This document shows positions 34,585 through 41,934 of a stretch of 64,000 nt of DNA, piece after piece (the stretch's first letter is position 1; each line of letters begins with the position of its first letter). This DNA comes from Aquidulcibacter paucihalophilus (GTDB lineage: Bacteria > Pseudomonadota > Alphaproteobacteria > Caulobacterales > Aquidulcibacteraceae). The notes below the pieces were generated by a model. That model did no database searches. It worked only from the letters and a program-made list of their open reading frames with translations, and was not told where the DNA came from. Made by a program: the position numbers and the translations under genes. The stretch covers positions 25,776 to 89,775 of the forward strand of contig NZ_NCSQ01000032.1 in assembly GCF_002105465.1 (NCBI RefSeq), read 5' to 3'.

Positions 34585-35502
34585 ATGTCCGCGCGACGCA
34601 AAGATGACCCTCAATTCGACTTCTTCATCCCGATGGTACACGACATCCCGTTGAAAGATCAGCGGGAGACGATGGAGCGGCCCTTCTTTTCGCTGCAAAA
34701 GCGCAAGCGTTTGAAGCCGATTGATTACCGCAGCCCCGATGGCGAAGTATGGGTCAAGGTCGAAGCAGTGCCCGCCTATGGCATGGCCACGATCTGGGAC
34801 GCTGATATTCTCATCTGGGCAGCCAGCGCTTTGAACAGGCTAAAGCAGCAGGGCGTCAATGATCTGCCGCGCACGCTGCGCACCACCGCCTATGACCTAT
34901 TACGGGCGATTAAGCGGGATACGGGCGGTAAGGGTTATCAGGAACTACGTGCCGCCCTCGATCGTTTAGCCTCGACCACCATCTTCACGTCGCTGCGCGC
35001 CAAGCGGGGCAGGGACCGTCGCTTCTCCTGGATTGACGAGTGGGACATTGAAGTCGATCCCATTACGGAACAACCGCGCGCGCTTCGCATCACTTTGTCC
35101 AATTGGATTTACGAAGGGGTGACGCAGGAAAAGCAATTGCTGACCATGCACCCAGACTATTTCAGCCTGACCGGTGGGCTCGAACGCGCGCTCTACCGCA
35201 TTGCCCGCAAGCATGCCGGCGATCAAAAGAAGGGCTGGCTTTGCCGCTTTTCGGTACTTAAGGACAAAACAGGTTCGGACTCCGAGCCTAAAGAATTTGC
35301 GCGCATGATGCGCAAGATCGCCCTGCGCGATGAATTGCCCGAATATAGTATGACGATTGTGAAAGCCGCCGACGGCTCCCCCGCCGCCCACTTCATCCGT
35401 CGCGACGCGGGTGAACGCACCGCCATTTCTGACGCCATCATTGAATTTGATCAATTATACGCCGACACCATCGCCAAGAAGCAGGGCGATTTGCTGCTGT
35501 GA
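34585..35502 (+). CDS. repA: Plasmid replication initiator RepA (RPA family)
   Basis: Initiates replication of the replicon. The 305-residue protein matches the alphaproteobacterial plasmid RepA family. The N-terminus has DDPQFDFFIPMVHDIPLKDQ, followed by MERPFFSLQK, YGMATIWDADILIW, LLRAIKRDTGGKGYQELRAA (a winged-helix segment), WIDEWDIEVD, and LERALYRIARKHAGDQ. The ATG is preceded by GAGAGAGA. It lies behind a structured leader and before iterons at 35508 and 36517-36628. Its presence with parA is the main evidence that this DNA is, or was, an independent replicon. Confidence 0.92.
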   Translation: MSARRKDDPQFDFFIPMVHDIPLKDQRETMERPFFSLQKRKRLKPIDYRSPDGEVWVKVEAVPAYGMATIWDADILIWAASALNRLKQQGVNDLPRTLRTTAYDLLRAIKRDTGGKGYQELRAALDRLASTTIFTSLRAKRGRDRRFSWIDEWDIEVDPITEQPRALRITLSNWIYEGVTQEKQLLTMHPDYFSLTGGLERALYRIARKHAGDQKKGWLCRFSVLKDKTGSDSEPKEFARMMRKIALRDELPEYSMTIVKAADGSPAAHFIRRDAGERTAISDAIIEFDQLYADTIAKKQGDLLL

Positions 35503-35507
35503 CTTAA

Positions 35508-35523
35508 CGGGGGATCACCCACT
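35508..35523. repeat. Isolated iteron-like repeat just after repA
   Basis: CGGGGGATCACCCACT begins 6 bases after the repA stop. It shares the CGGGGGAWCACCCAC core with the array at 36517-36628, so RepA probably binds it. Confidence 0.55.
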
Positions 35524-35587
35524 TTGGGGGCGATGAAGCCAATCAGAACCTAATCTTTGCCCATCCTAGAAGGATCAGATACGCACC

Positions 35588-36073
35588 ATGACGCAATCAC
35601 GCTTCAACATTTTTCTCTGCTCCACCGTTTGTCTCTTTGCGTGGAACTCTAGCGCTTGGTCACAGTCACCCCAGTCGTTGAAGCCAAATTGCCAAAACGC
35701 GCTTGAAATAGTCCCAGCGGAAAATTTGCCTGTTGATGACCTTTCCAAACTTGGGCCAGAGCTAAATGTTGCCAAAGGCAATTACGCCATGACCTTTTGG
35801 CCCATTGATTTCGAAGTGCGATCCGAAAAGGTCGGGAAAACCCCAATTGGCTTTTCGCTCATTCAAACGCGCGACCTGGAAACTCCCCCCATTGGCCTGC
35901 TCATTCGGTCCAACCAGAAGGATAAACCCAGTTTTGCGAGAGATGGCCACCAAATCTTGATCGCTAGTCGTCAAGAAAGCAGTTGCCCCATCGGCGCGAT
36001 CATGTCTGTGACCGAAAGGGGCGGGGTGGTGCTCAGAGAGATGGCTGTAGAGCAGGCAGACTTTAGGAATTAG
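35588..36073 (+). CDS. Small secreted protein of unknown function
   Basis: A 161-residue protein with a clear signal peptide (MTQSRFNIFLCSTVCLFAW, cleavage likely after SAWSQS). The mature part has two cysteine-bearing segments (KPNCQNALEIVP and SSCPIGAIMSV) that could form a disulfide. I do not recognise a family. It lies between repA and the iterons and could be cargo of the replicon. An AAGGA stands 11 bases before the ATG, a rather long spacing. The signal peptide makes a real gene likely. Confidence 0.55.
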   Translation: MTQSRFNIFLCSTVCLFAWNSSAWSQSPQSLKPNCQNALEIVPAENLPVDDLSKLGPELNVAKGNYAMTFWPIDFEVRSEKVGKTPIGFSLIQTRDLETPPIGLLIRSNQKDKPSFARDGHQILIASRQESSCPIGAIMSVTERGGVVLREMAVEQADFRN

Positions 36074-36516
36074 AATTCTGGAGAGGCCCAAGGTTTTCAG
36101 ACCTTGATTGATTCACGTGCCTGTATTGGGGCTTTAGCCGAGGCAAGATCGCCAAACGATAATGATGCGCGGGTACTATTGCGAGTGGAACAAGCGCACA
36201 AAGAAGGCGATGACGGCGCCACCCATGCCCTTGCCCGGCGCTCTTGGTATGGACGCTTTGGCTATCCCATCGACCCCCAGAAAGCCCATGACGACCATCA
36301 TGGCCATTGCGTTCGCGCCAACCTCAGAAAGGCCTTCTCGCGTGTTCTAAACGCTGCGCGCCTCGCCGAGTATTTGGCCCGCGGCGAGATCGTCCCAGCC
36401 AAGAGGAAAATTGCTAAAGCCTGGATGGCTCGGTCGAGCTGTGACAAGAAACTCATTGCGCCACCTTATCGACGGTGGCTGAGTTCAGCCGATCCAAGAG
36501 CTTGCCACCAAACCCA

Positions 36517-36628
36517 CGGGGGAACACCCACTTTCTGTCGGGGGAATGGGCGCCGCACTGGCGGTGGAACACCCACAAGAACCTCGGGGGATCGGACGCT
36601 CATCCACGGGGGAACACCCGCGCAGAGT
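36517..36628. repeat. Five tandem iterons of 22-23 bp
   Basis: Repeat starts are at 36517, 36539, 36562, 36585 and 36607, giving steps of 22, 23, 23 and 22 bases, about two helical turns. Each begins CGGGGGA or CGGTGGA; repeats 1, 3 and 5 continue as ACACCC, while 2 and 4 diverge after the first seven or eight bases. The pattern fits RepA-binding iterons. Confidence 0.75.
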
Positions 36629-36675
36629 GACTGCAAACCCTTGAAGACAAACCCGAAAAAGGCACTTCTCAGGTG

Positions 36676-36704
36676 TTTAACTCTTTAACTCTTCTATTAA
36701 GAGT
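36676..36704. other. AT-rich element beside the iterons, possible DNA-unwinding element
   Basis: Two adjacent copies of TTTAACTC (36676-36683, 36684-36691) run into TTCTATTAAGAGT, with ACTCTT and AAGAGT forming a short inverted repeat (36688-36704). It begins 48 bases after the last iteron. Tandem AT-rich repeats next to iterons are where iteron-type origins melt. It could alternatively act as a terminator, since CTTTCT follows. Confidence 0.45.
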
Positions 36705-36771
36705 CTTTCTAAGAGGGCTTTTGGGCACACATCAAAATGTGCCCAAGCCCGTTTTAAGGCGCTAGTACTAC

Positions 36772-37827
36772 TTATTGCAGCCATTGATGGCCAAAGCTGC
36801 CATCTTCGCCGACATAAGCAAAGCGTTTACCTGAGGCATGAAATGCCAAACTGAGGATGGAGCGGCGCATCTTGCGGGGATCATCCAATAATTCATGGCG
36901 CGGGCGAGGGCCGGCCAGAAAGCCTGTTTTTCCCGAAGCCAAATCTACTTGATCCACCCCGCCGTCTGACCAGCCAACCAAAGCGCGTGCATCCTGGACG
37001 GCCACACAGGTCACAAGCCCTAGCCGTGGTCGATACACACCCGCCGATTGTCCCATTGGACCTTTACCGGCGACAATGGGCCAGGCCAGTAGTGCAGGGC
37101 CACCTGAGGTGAGAAGCACCGAGCCGGTCTTGTTTTGAACGAGGCAACGCGGCTTGGCCGGATAGCCCCCCATCTTGAAAGCCTGTCCATCCTGAAGCCG
37201 CCATCCGGCCAAAGCAGGTTCAGACAAGCCAACAAACAAAAACGCGTCATTGGCACCATAGGCCACAGAGATCGGCCCACCGGCACAAGGAATTTCTTGG
37301 ACTAACTCCCCAGATGAGCGCTCAAACAGGCTGACACCCCCGCTATGGGTGATCGCAAGCTCTTGTCCGTCTTGGGTAAAGGCCAGTGCTGTCGGACCTT
37401 TGGGTGGGCGCAGTTCCTGAGAAGTCGCATCTGGCCCAAGCACATGCACCGTTTGACCGGCAGCAACGGCCACAATGCGGCTATCCGGAGAGATGGCGAG
37501 CGAGTCGAGCCATTTGCGTGGCACATGAAGCCGCTCATGAACTTGACCGCTGCTATCGACTTGAACCAGCTTGCCATCATCGCCAGCCGTCCAGATGGAT
37601 TGGCCATCGGGGCTAGCCTGCATGGCCAACATCCCCCCGTCATGGCAGCGAAGCAGTGCCTCGCCCAGCTTCATCATCCCATCGCCAAAGCCAAAGGCGG
37701 GGCGATCACCCAGCCAAGCGGCACCAATTCCCGGGGCTGGATGGGGTAGGGGCCCTTTCTGGCGCTTCGACACAGGTTTCTCCACACTTGCAAGCCCCTT
37801 CAACCACGAGAGGGCGGCGGTGTGCAA
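36772..37827 (-). CDS. WD40-repeat beta-propeller protein
   Basis: About 350 residues with several WD40-type blades: SPDGQSIWTAGDDGKLVQVD, ISPDSRIVAVAAGQTVHVLG, FTQDGQELAITHSGGVSLFE and a C-terminal LAFHASGKRFAYVGEDGSFG. Such propellers serve as protein interaction platforms, and the partner here is unknown. No signal peptide is seen. The start is uncertain: the longest frame begins with TTG at 37827, without a good ribosome site, and no ATG occurs until about residue 50. A palindrome (37855-37874) lies just upstream. Confidence 0.75.
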   Translation of the reverse strand: MHTAALSWLKGLASVEKPVSKRQKGPLPHPAPGIGAAWLGDRPAFGFGDGMMKLGEALLRCHDGGMLAMQASPDGQSIWTAGDDGKLVQVDSSGQVHERLHVPRKWLDSLAISPDSRIVAVAAGQTVHVLGPDATSQELRPPKGPTALAFTQDGQELAITHSGGVSLFERSSGELVQEIPCAGGPISVAYGANDAFLFVGLSEPALAGWRLQDGQAFKMGGYPAKPRCLVQNKTGSVLLTSGGPALLAWPIVAGKGPMGQSAGVYRPRLGLVTCVAVQDARALVGWSDGGVDQVDLASGKTGFLAGPRPRHELLDDPRKMRRSILSLAFHASGKRFAYVGEDGSFGHQWLQ

Positions 37828-37854
37828 TACCCCGAATCAAATGAGCTCACCCAA

Positions 37855-37874
37855 TTGCGACTATGAAGTCGCAA
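37855..37874. promoter_or_regulatory. Palindrome upstream of the WD40 gene, possible operator
   Basis: TTGCGACT and AGTCGCAA form a perfect 8-bp inverted repeat around a 4-nt centre. It stands 28 bases before the WD40 start, where a repressor or activator site would lie. It could also be a hairpin in the leader; no U-run follows. Confidence 0.4.
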
Positions 37875-37948
37875 GGGCAATAAAGCCTATAAAATCAACC
37901 TTTTTTAAACAACAAGCCAAAAGCATCCACGCCCAGCACGTGCCATGA

Positions 37949-37964
37949 CGGGGGATCAACCACC
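37949..37964. repeat. Outlying iteron-like repeat
   Basis: CGGGGGATCAACCACC shares 14 of 16 bases with the repeat after repA at 35508. It lies between the WD40 gene and the convergently placed end of the GT-C gene, more than 1.3 kb from the main array. Confidence 0.4.
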
Positions 37965-37973
37965 GATTCCCAA

Positions 37974-39776
37974 TTAGTCAAGATTGACCTTATAGGCTTG
38001 CACGTTCGAGCCCTTTGGCTTTTCAATGGGCGTCAGCCAAGCCGGGATGCGATTATCCCGCAACTCCACCATCAGGCCTTTGGGGCTTTGCCGCGACAGA
38101 ATCGCAACCTCGGCCGACCGGGTACAGATGGCGACATAGGTAGCGCCCAAGGCTTTGGCCATAACCTTGGCTTCATCGGGCTTGGCCATAAACAAACGAT
38201 AGGCCGCAAGATTGCCCGTATTGTTGCGATGATAAGGCACAGCCAGCACGCGGTGCGGGGTCGTCAACAAGATCCGCGCGCCCATATCAATGGGCGCGAC
38301 AACCAGACCTGGAGACTGCGCCTTAAGGCTGCTAAAGGCCCGCTCGGTGAAACACCCTGCGCCGCCGCCGGTCGAAAACTTCGTAGGCTTAGGCTCGAAA
38401 TATTCAGCCACTCTTGAGCCAATAAGGCCCGGGATGATTGGATTGGCGAGGAGGGCGACGATCAAAGCGGTGCGCAAATTGACTTGTTCAATCAGTTTGC
38501 CAACCAAGGCGGCCGTCATGATCCCAGAAACGGTCGTTGCCAGCCCCGCCGAACGGCCCTGCCAGAAAACTGCAAGAGCGGCGGAGACAAAAATCGTGAC
38601 CGCCGCCAAAATCCATAAATCCCGCTCTTTGCCCTTGGCCCATAGGACGGCGACAATGCTGGCAATCCCCGCAAGGACCGGAAACAGAGCAAAGGCGAGG
38701 ATCACGCTCAATTTTGTCTTCATCAAGGGTGCCGCCTCGGTGACATTATTGAGCCAGAGCCGTTTCAACAGCGGGTCGATTTGGGCGTAGGGTGAGGTAA
38801 TCAATTCTGGGAAGATGCGCACGCCAGACAGAACAAGGACGCCAATCACCGCCAAGAGAGCGAGGCGAACAGCAATCCCGCCCTTGGGACCCAATCGAGC
38901 TGTAGGTACAAAAGTCGCCAAACTGAGTAAGGCGGCACCCAACACTCCCAAAACCACATGGCCGCGGCCAATGGCATCATTGACCGGTGCTGCCCATTTT
39001 GCCTCGGGCACGGTCGCGACAAAACAAAGAGCGAGGCTTAAGCCTAGGCTGACTGCGAACCAGCGCGTTTCATCCTGTACATCGCCGCCGCGTGCCGCCC
39101 AGCGCAACGCCACCCAAGCAATAAGGACAAGCTGCAACGGCAAGGCTTCGAGGCCAACGCCAATGCCAAGGGCGATGGCAAGTGCGCTTAAAGCTGCCAT
39201 TTTGCGACTTCCCGCCACTAAGCCCCATAGGGCGGTTGCCAGGAAGATGAGTTGCAGCCCATGGTGATCAACCCGGCCGGGGAGGAAGTAATTCAGGGCG
39301 GCTGGCGCGCAGGTGATGAGGAAGATGGCTGGCAGAAGGGCCTTCTTTCCGCCCAAAGCCACTGAGGCCTGCATACCAATAACCACATAGATCACGCCCA
39401 ACCAAATTGGGGTGATGAATGCCGCGACTTTTTCCCCCATGGACGGACCAAAGATCAGATTGGTGATCAGCATGCTCAAAGCCAACGGCAAGTCAGCAAT
39501 GCGAGACCAATGAATATTGCTAATTGGATGTTCGGTGAAGCGATGTTGCGAAACGTCAAACCAAGCTTGTCCCGCGAGCCAATCGCGCACCTGCAACACC
39601 CGCATGGCGTCATCATTATCGGCCAGATTCCAAACCGAGACTCGCTTCCAAAATGGGTCCAGCAAGTGATAGGTCGCGATCAGGATAGCGGCGACCAAGA
39701 GCAAGCGAAATAAAAGCCTGACCGGGGAAGTCTTGGGGGCCTGTTCAGTCGGATTTGTGGGTTCAGCAAGAGACAT
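37974..39776 (-). CDS. Multi-membrane GT-C-like protein (STT3/oligosaccharyltransferase-like)
   Basis: A 600-residue membrane protein with at least ten hydrophobic segments and a C-terminal soluble part of about 120 residues. Features seen in GT-C glycosyltransferases are an acidic first loop (NLADNDDAMRVLQVRDWL), with further conserved HRFTEHPISNIHWSR and FLPGRVDHHGLQL. These enzymes use polyprenyl-linked sugars; the product is unknown. Start taken at ATG 39776 (MSLAEPTNPTEQAP); a longer reading from 39890 would add a non-conserved-looking extension. It is divergent from gtrA, a family that often flips or supports polyprenyl-linked sugars. Confidence 0.75.
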   Translation of the reverse strand: MSLAEPTNPTEQAPKTSPVRLLFRLLLVAAILIATYHLLDPFWKRVSVWNLADNDDAMRVLQVRDWLAGQAWFDVSQHRFTEHPISNIHWSRIADLPLALSMLITNLIFGPSMGEKVAAFITPIWLGVIYVVIGMQASVALGGKKALLPAIFLITCAPAALNYFLPGRVDHHGLQLIFLATALWGLVAGSRKMAALSALAIALGIGVGLEALPLQLVLIAWVALRWAARGGDVQDETRWFAVSLGLSLALCFVATVPEAKWAAPVNDAIGRGHVVLGVLGAALLSLATFVPTARLGPKGGIAVRLALLAVIGVLVLSGVRIFPELITSPYAQIDPLLKRLWLNNVTEAAPLMKTKLSVILAFALFPVLAGIASIVAVLWAKGKERDLWILAAVTIFVSAALAVFWQGRSAGLATTVSGIMTAALVGKLIEQVNLRTALIVALLANPIIPGLIGSRVAEYFEPKPTKFSTGGGAGCFTERAFSSLKAQSPGLVVAPIDMGARILLTTPHRVLAVPYHRNNTGNLAAYRLFMAKPDEAKVMAKALGATYVAICTRSAEVAILSRQSPKGLMVELRDNRIPAWLTPIEKPKGSNVQAYKVNLD

Positions 39777-39989
39777 CGACTTGAGACACCGTAAGTTACG
39801 TCGTTCCTGATGTGCATAAGGTGTACTGCGAGTGATGAACAGGACCCCGCATGTGGGAATTCCATCTGACACAGAAGCCTGAATCTGCAATGAGGACGAA
39901 CCAGATGGGCACCGTCCGTAGCATCAGGGCTTTGGCATGATCTTAATCTTCAAAGCGCATTCTGCTTTCAATCGCGAGAAAGTTGCTGC

Positions 39990-40397
39990 GTGAAAACTTT
40001 TGAACTCCTCAAGACCCAATCCACGGGCGCGCGCATCCTGCGCTTTGTGATTGTCGGTGGGTTAGCCTTTGGCCTCGATGCGGGACTGGTTTTTGCTATG
40101 GTCCATGCGGGCCTTGATAAATATGTTAGTCGGGCCCTGTCGTTGATTGTGGTTGTGCTCTTCACCTTCGTCCTCAATCGACAGGCAACCTTCGCAGCAA
40201 CCGGGATGCCGACGTGGCAGGAAGTGATCGCCTATGTGGCGGCAAGCCTGATCGGCCTTCTGATCAATTATTTGGTTTTTGTCGGTGCAAGCTTGGTCAA
40301 TCTCCCGCTGCTTGTGGCGATGGCGGCAGGAACGCTGGTCGCATCCACGTTCAATTTTTTGGCCTATGGCAAGATTTTCAAATCGAAATCGGATTAG
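39990..40397 (+). CDS. GtrA-family membrane protein
   Basis: A 135-residue protein with four membrane segments. It has the family start LRFVIVGGLAFGLDAGLVF, a middle LNRQATFA, and the C-terminal NFLAYGKIFKSKSD. GtrA-like proteins are thought to help move polyprenyl-phosphate sugars across the membrane. The start is GTG, with GAGAAAG about 8 bases upstream. It is divergent from the GT-C-like gene, which suggests a shared surface-glycan role, and its end overlaps the convergent EVE gene by 4 bases. Confidence 0.85.
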   Translation: MKTFELLKTQSTGARILRFVIVGGLAFGLDAGLVFAMVHAGLDKYVSRALSLIVVVLFTFVLNRQATFAATGMPTWQEVIAYVAASLIGLLINYLVFVGASLVNLPLLVAMAAGTLVASTFNFLAYGKIFKSKSD

Positions 40398-40795
40398 GCT
40401 TGGCCCATCAGATAATGCCAATGCGCATCTGAAACCGGCTGCACCGACAGGCGCGGCGACTTCACCAAGGCAAGATCGCAAAGCACGGGATCTGCCTTTA
40501 TCCGCGCCAGGGTAATGGGGTGACTTAAAGCTTGCTGGGCGACCACATCAACGGCAAACCAAGCAAGATCAGTCGGGTCTGGATAGGCTTCGCGAACGAC
40601 TTCGACGACGCCGACAATCTGCTTTTCATCGCCTGTATGATAAAAGAAGGCACGGTCGCCAAGGGTCATTTGTTTGAGGAAATTCTTGGCTTGATGGTTG
40701 CGAACCCCAGTCCAAGGCTCACCGTGTGTTCCGCGCGCGACTTGGTCAGCCCATGAAAAACTGTCGGGTTCGCTCTTTAAAAGCCAATAGGCCAT
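40394..40795 (-). CDS. EVE-domain protein (thymocyte nuclear protein 1-like)
   Basis: A 133-residue single-domain protein. MAYWLLKSEPDSFSW, TGVRNHQAKNFLKQM and GDRAFFYHTGDEKQIVG are the family hallmarks of the EVE/PUA-like fold, which binds modified bases in DNA or RNA. The start is ATG 40795 with AGGAG 8 bases upstream. The cellular role is unknown. Many alphaproteobacteria carry one copy in a housekeeping setting, and nothing around it suggests a defence island. Confidence 0.88.
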   Translation of the reverse strand: MAYWLLKSEPDSFSWADQVARGTHGEPWTGVRNHQAKNFLKQMTLGDRAFFYHTGDEKQIVGVVEVVREAYPDPTDLAWFAVDVVAQQALSHPITLARIKADPVLCDLALVKSPRLSVQPVSDAHWHYLMGQA

Positions 40796-40899
40796 CCCTA
40801 TAACTCCTGAGTTCAAAAAACTTTTATCAAGTCTGTCTAATAGATAACTGGGCTCCCGCGGCGAGTCACGTCACACGACAGCCCTTTAGGAGAGCCCCT

Positions 40900-41934
40900 G
40901 TGAGTCAATCCAAAACCTTGATGTGGACCGAGGCACGCGAGGCTGGCCAAATTGTCCGTCGTCAAGTTGAAGCAAACGCCAGCCTGATGCGCGACCTGGG
41001 GGCTCGGCTGCGCGCCCTAAAGCCGCGTCTGGTCTTGACCTGCGCACGTGGCTCTTCTGACCATGCAGCCGGCTTTGGTAAATATGCAATTGAAACACGC
41101 CTTGGCGTGCTGGTGGCCTCTCACGCACCGTCTACATCTTCAATCTTTGGGACTCCTCTGCGCGATCTGGATGGGGCTTTGTTTTTGGTGATCTCGCAAT
41201 CTGGTAAGAGCCCGGACATTTTGACTTCCATCGCATTTGCCAAAGAGGCAGGCGCTTTTGTCGTCGCCATGGTGAATGATGCGAATTCACCCGCTGCCAA
41301 AGCCGCCGATGTGTTTATCCCGCTCCATGCTGGGCCTGAATTGGCTGTTGCAGCGACCAAATCCTATATCGCCTCTCTATCGGCCATCATTCACTTGGTA
41401 GCCGAGTGGCGCGAAGATGCGGATTTGCTGACAGCGATCCATCAAGCTGGCGATCACATCCATGCGGCGTTTCATCAGGATTGGTCGCGTGTGGGCGAGG
41501 CGCTTTTGGAAGCCAACAGCCTGTTTGTCATCGGCAGGGGCCTGACCTTTGGCATTGCCCATGAAATGGCGCTGAAATTGAAAGAGACAAGTGCCCTTCA
41601 TGCAGAGGCCTTTTCAGCTGCCGAAGTGCGCCACGGGCCGATGGCAATTGTTGAGGCGGGCTTTCCGGTTATTCTGATTGCGCCAATGGACGAGGCTGCT
41701 GCCGGTTTCCCGGCCTTGAGTGAAGAGTTTGCCGCCCGCCATGCCAAAGTCTTTGCCTCGGGCGGACCTTTCCCGGGGGCCATTGATTTGCCCACTCAAG
41801 CCGGGCTTCACCCCCTTATTGCACCGCTCTGTCAGGTCTCGTCTTTTTATGCTTGTGCAGAGGCTTTGGCCCGTGCGCGTGGGCGAAACCCCGATTCGCC
41901 ACCCTGGCTAAACAAAGTCACCGAAACGCAATGA
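40900..41934 (+). CDS. Glucosamine-6-phosphate deaminase, SIS type (NagB-II)
   Basis: A 344-residue protein with two SIS domains that converts glucosamine 6-phosphate to fructose 6-phosphate and ammonia. It resembles the isomerase half of GlmS but lacks the glutaminase domain. The first SIS domain has LTCARGSSDHAAGFGKYAIE and ISQSGKSPDILTS; the second has FVIGRGLTFGIAHEMALKLKE and the catalytic-type block ALHAEAFSAAEVRHGP. The start is GTG with AGGAGAG upstream. Its stop overlaps the nagA ATG, which strongly supports a role in GlcNAc catabolism. Confidence 0.88.
   Translation: MSQSKTLMWTEAREAGQIVRRQVEANASLMRDLGARLRALKPRLVLTCARGSSDHAAGFGKYAIETRLGVLVASHAPSTSSIFGTPLRDLDGALFLVISQSGKSPDILTSIAFAKEAGAFVVAMVNDANSPAAKAADVFIPLHAGPELAVAATKSYIASLSAIIHLVAEWREDADLLTAIHQAGDHIHAAFHQDWSRVGEALLEANSLFVIGRGLTFGIAHEMALKLKETSALHAEAFSAAEVRHGPMAIVEAGFPVILIAPMDEAAAGFPALSEEFAARHAKVFASGGPFPGAIDLPTQAGLHPLIAPLCQVSSFYACAEALARARGRNPDSPPWLNKVTETQ

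Larger units (their letters stand above)
36074..36771. other. Candidate replication origin (oriV) region
   Basis: About 700 bases without a convincing gene. From left to right it contains a hairpin GCCACC/GGTGGC with loop TTATCGAC (36460-36479), the five-iteron array (36517-36628), an AT-rich element with two TTTAACTC copies (36676-36691), the inverted repeat ACTCTT/AAGAGT (36688-36704), and a perfect 9-bp hairpin TTGGGCACA/TGTGCCCAA (36721-36746). The order iterons, AT-rich element, hairpin is the usual design of iteron origins. Confidence 0.6.

Noticed and set aside
36104..36688. 194-codon open frame over the iteron region
   Set aside because: Its last third is simply the iterons read as repeated HGGTP/GGTPT, the first part matches no family I know, and no ribosome site precedes it.
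36676..36704. CtrA binding sites in the origin
   Set aside because: TTAA spacings are 4 and 8 bases, not the 7 of the CtrA consensus.
40394..40795. EVE-domain gene as part of a defence island
   Set aside because: Neighbours are GtrA and GlcNAc catabolism genes; no restriction or nuclease genes are present.
40801..40815. AACTC/GAGTT palindrome before the EVE gene as an operator
   Set aside because: Very short and overlaps the ribosome binding site AGGAG; likely chance.
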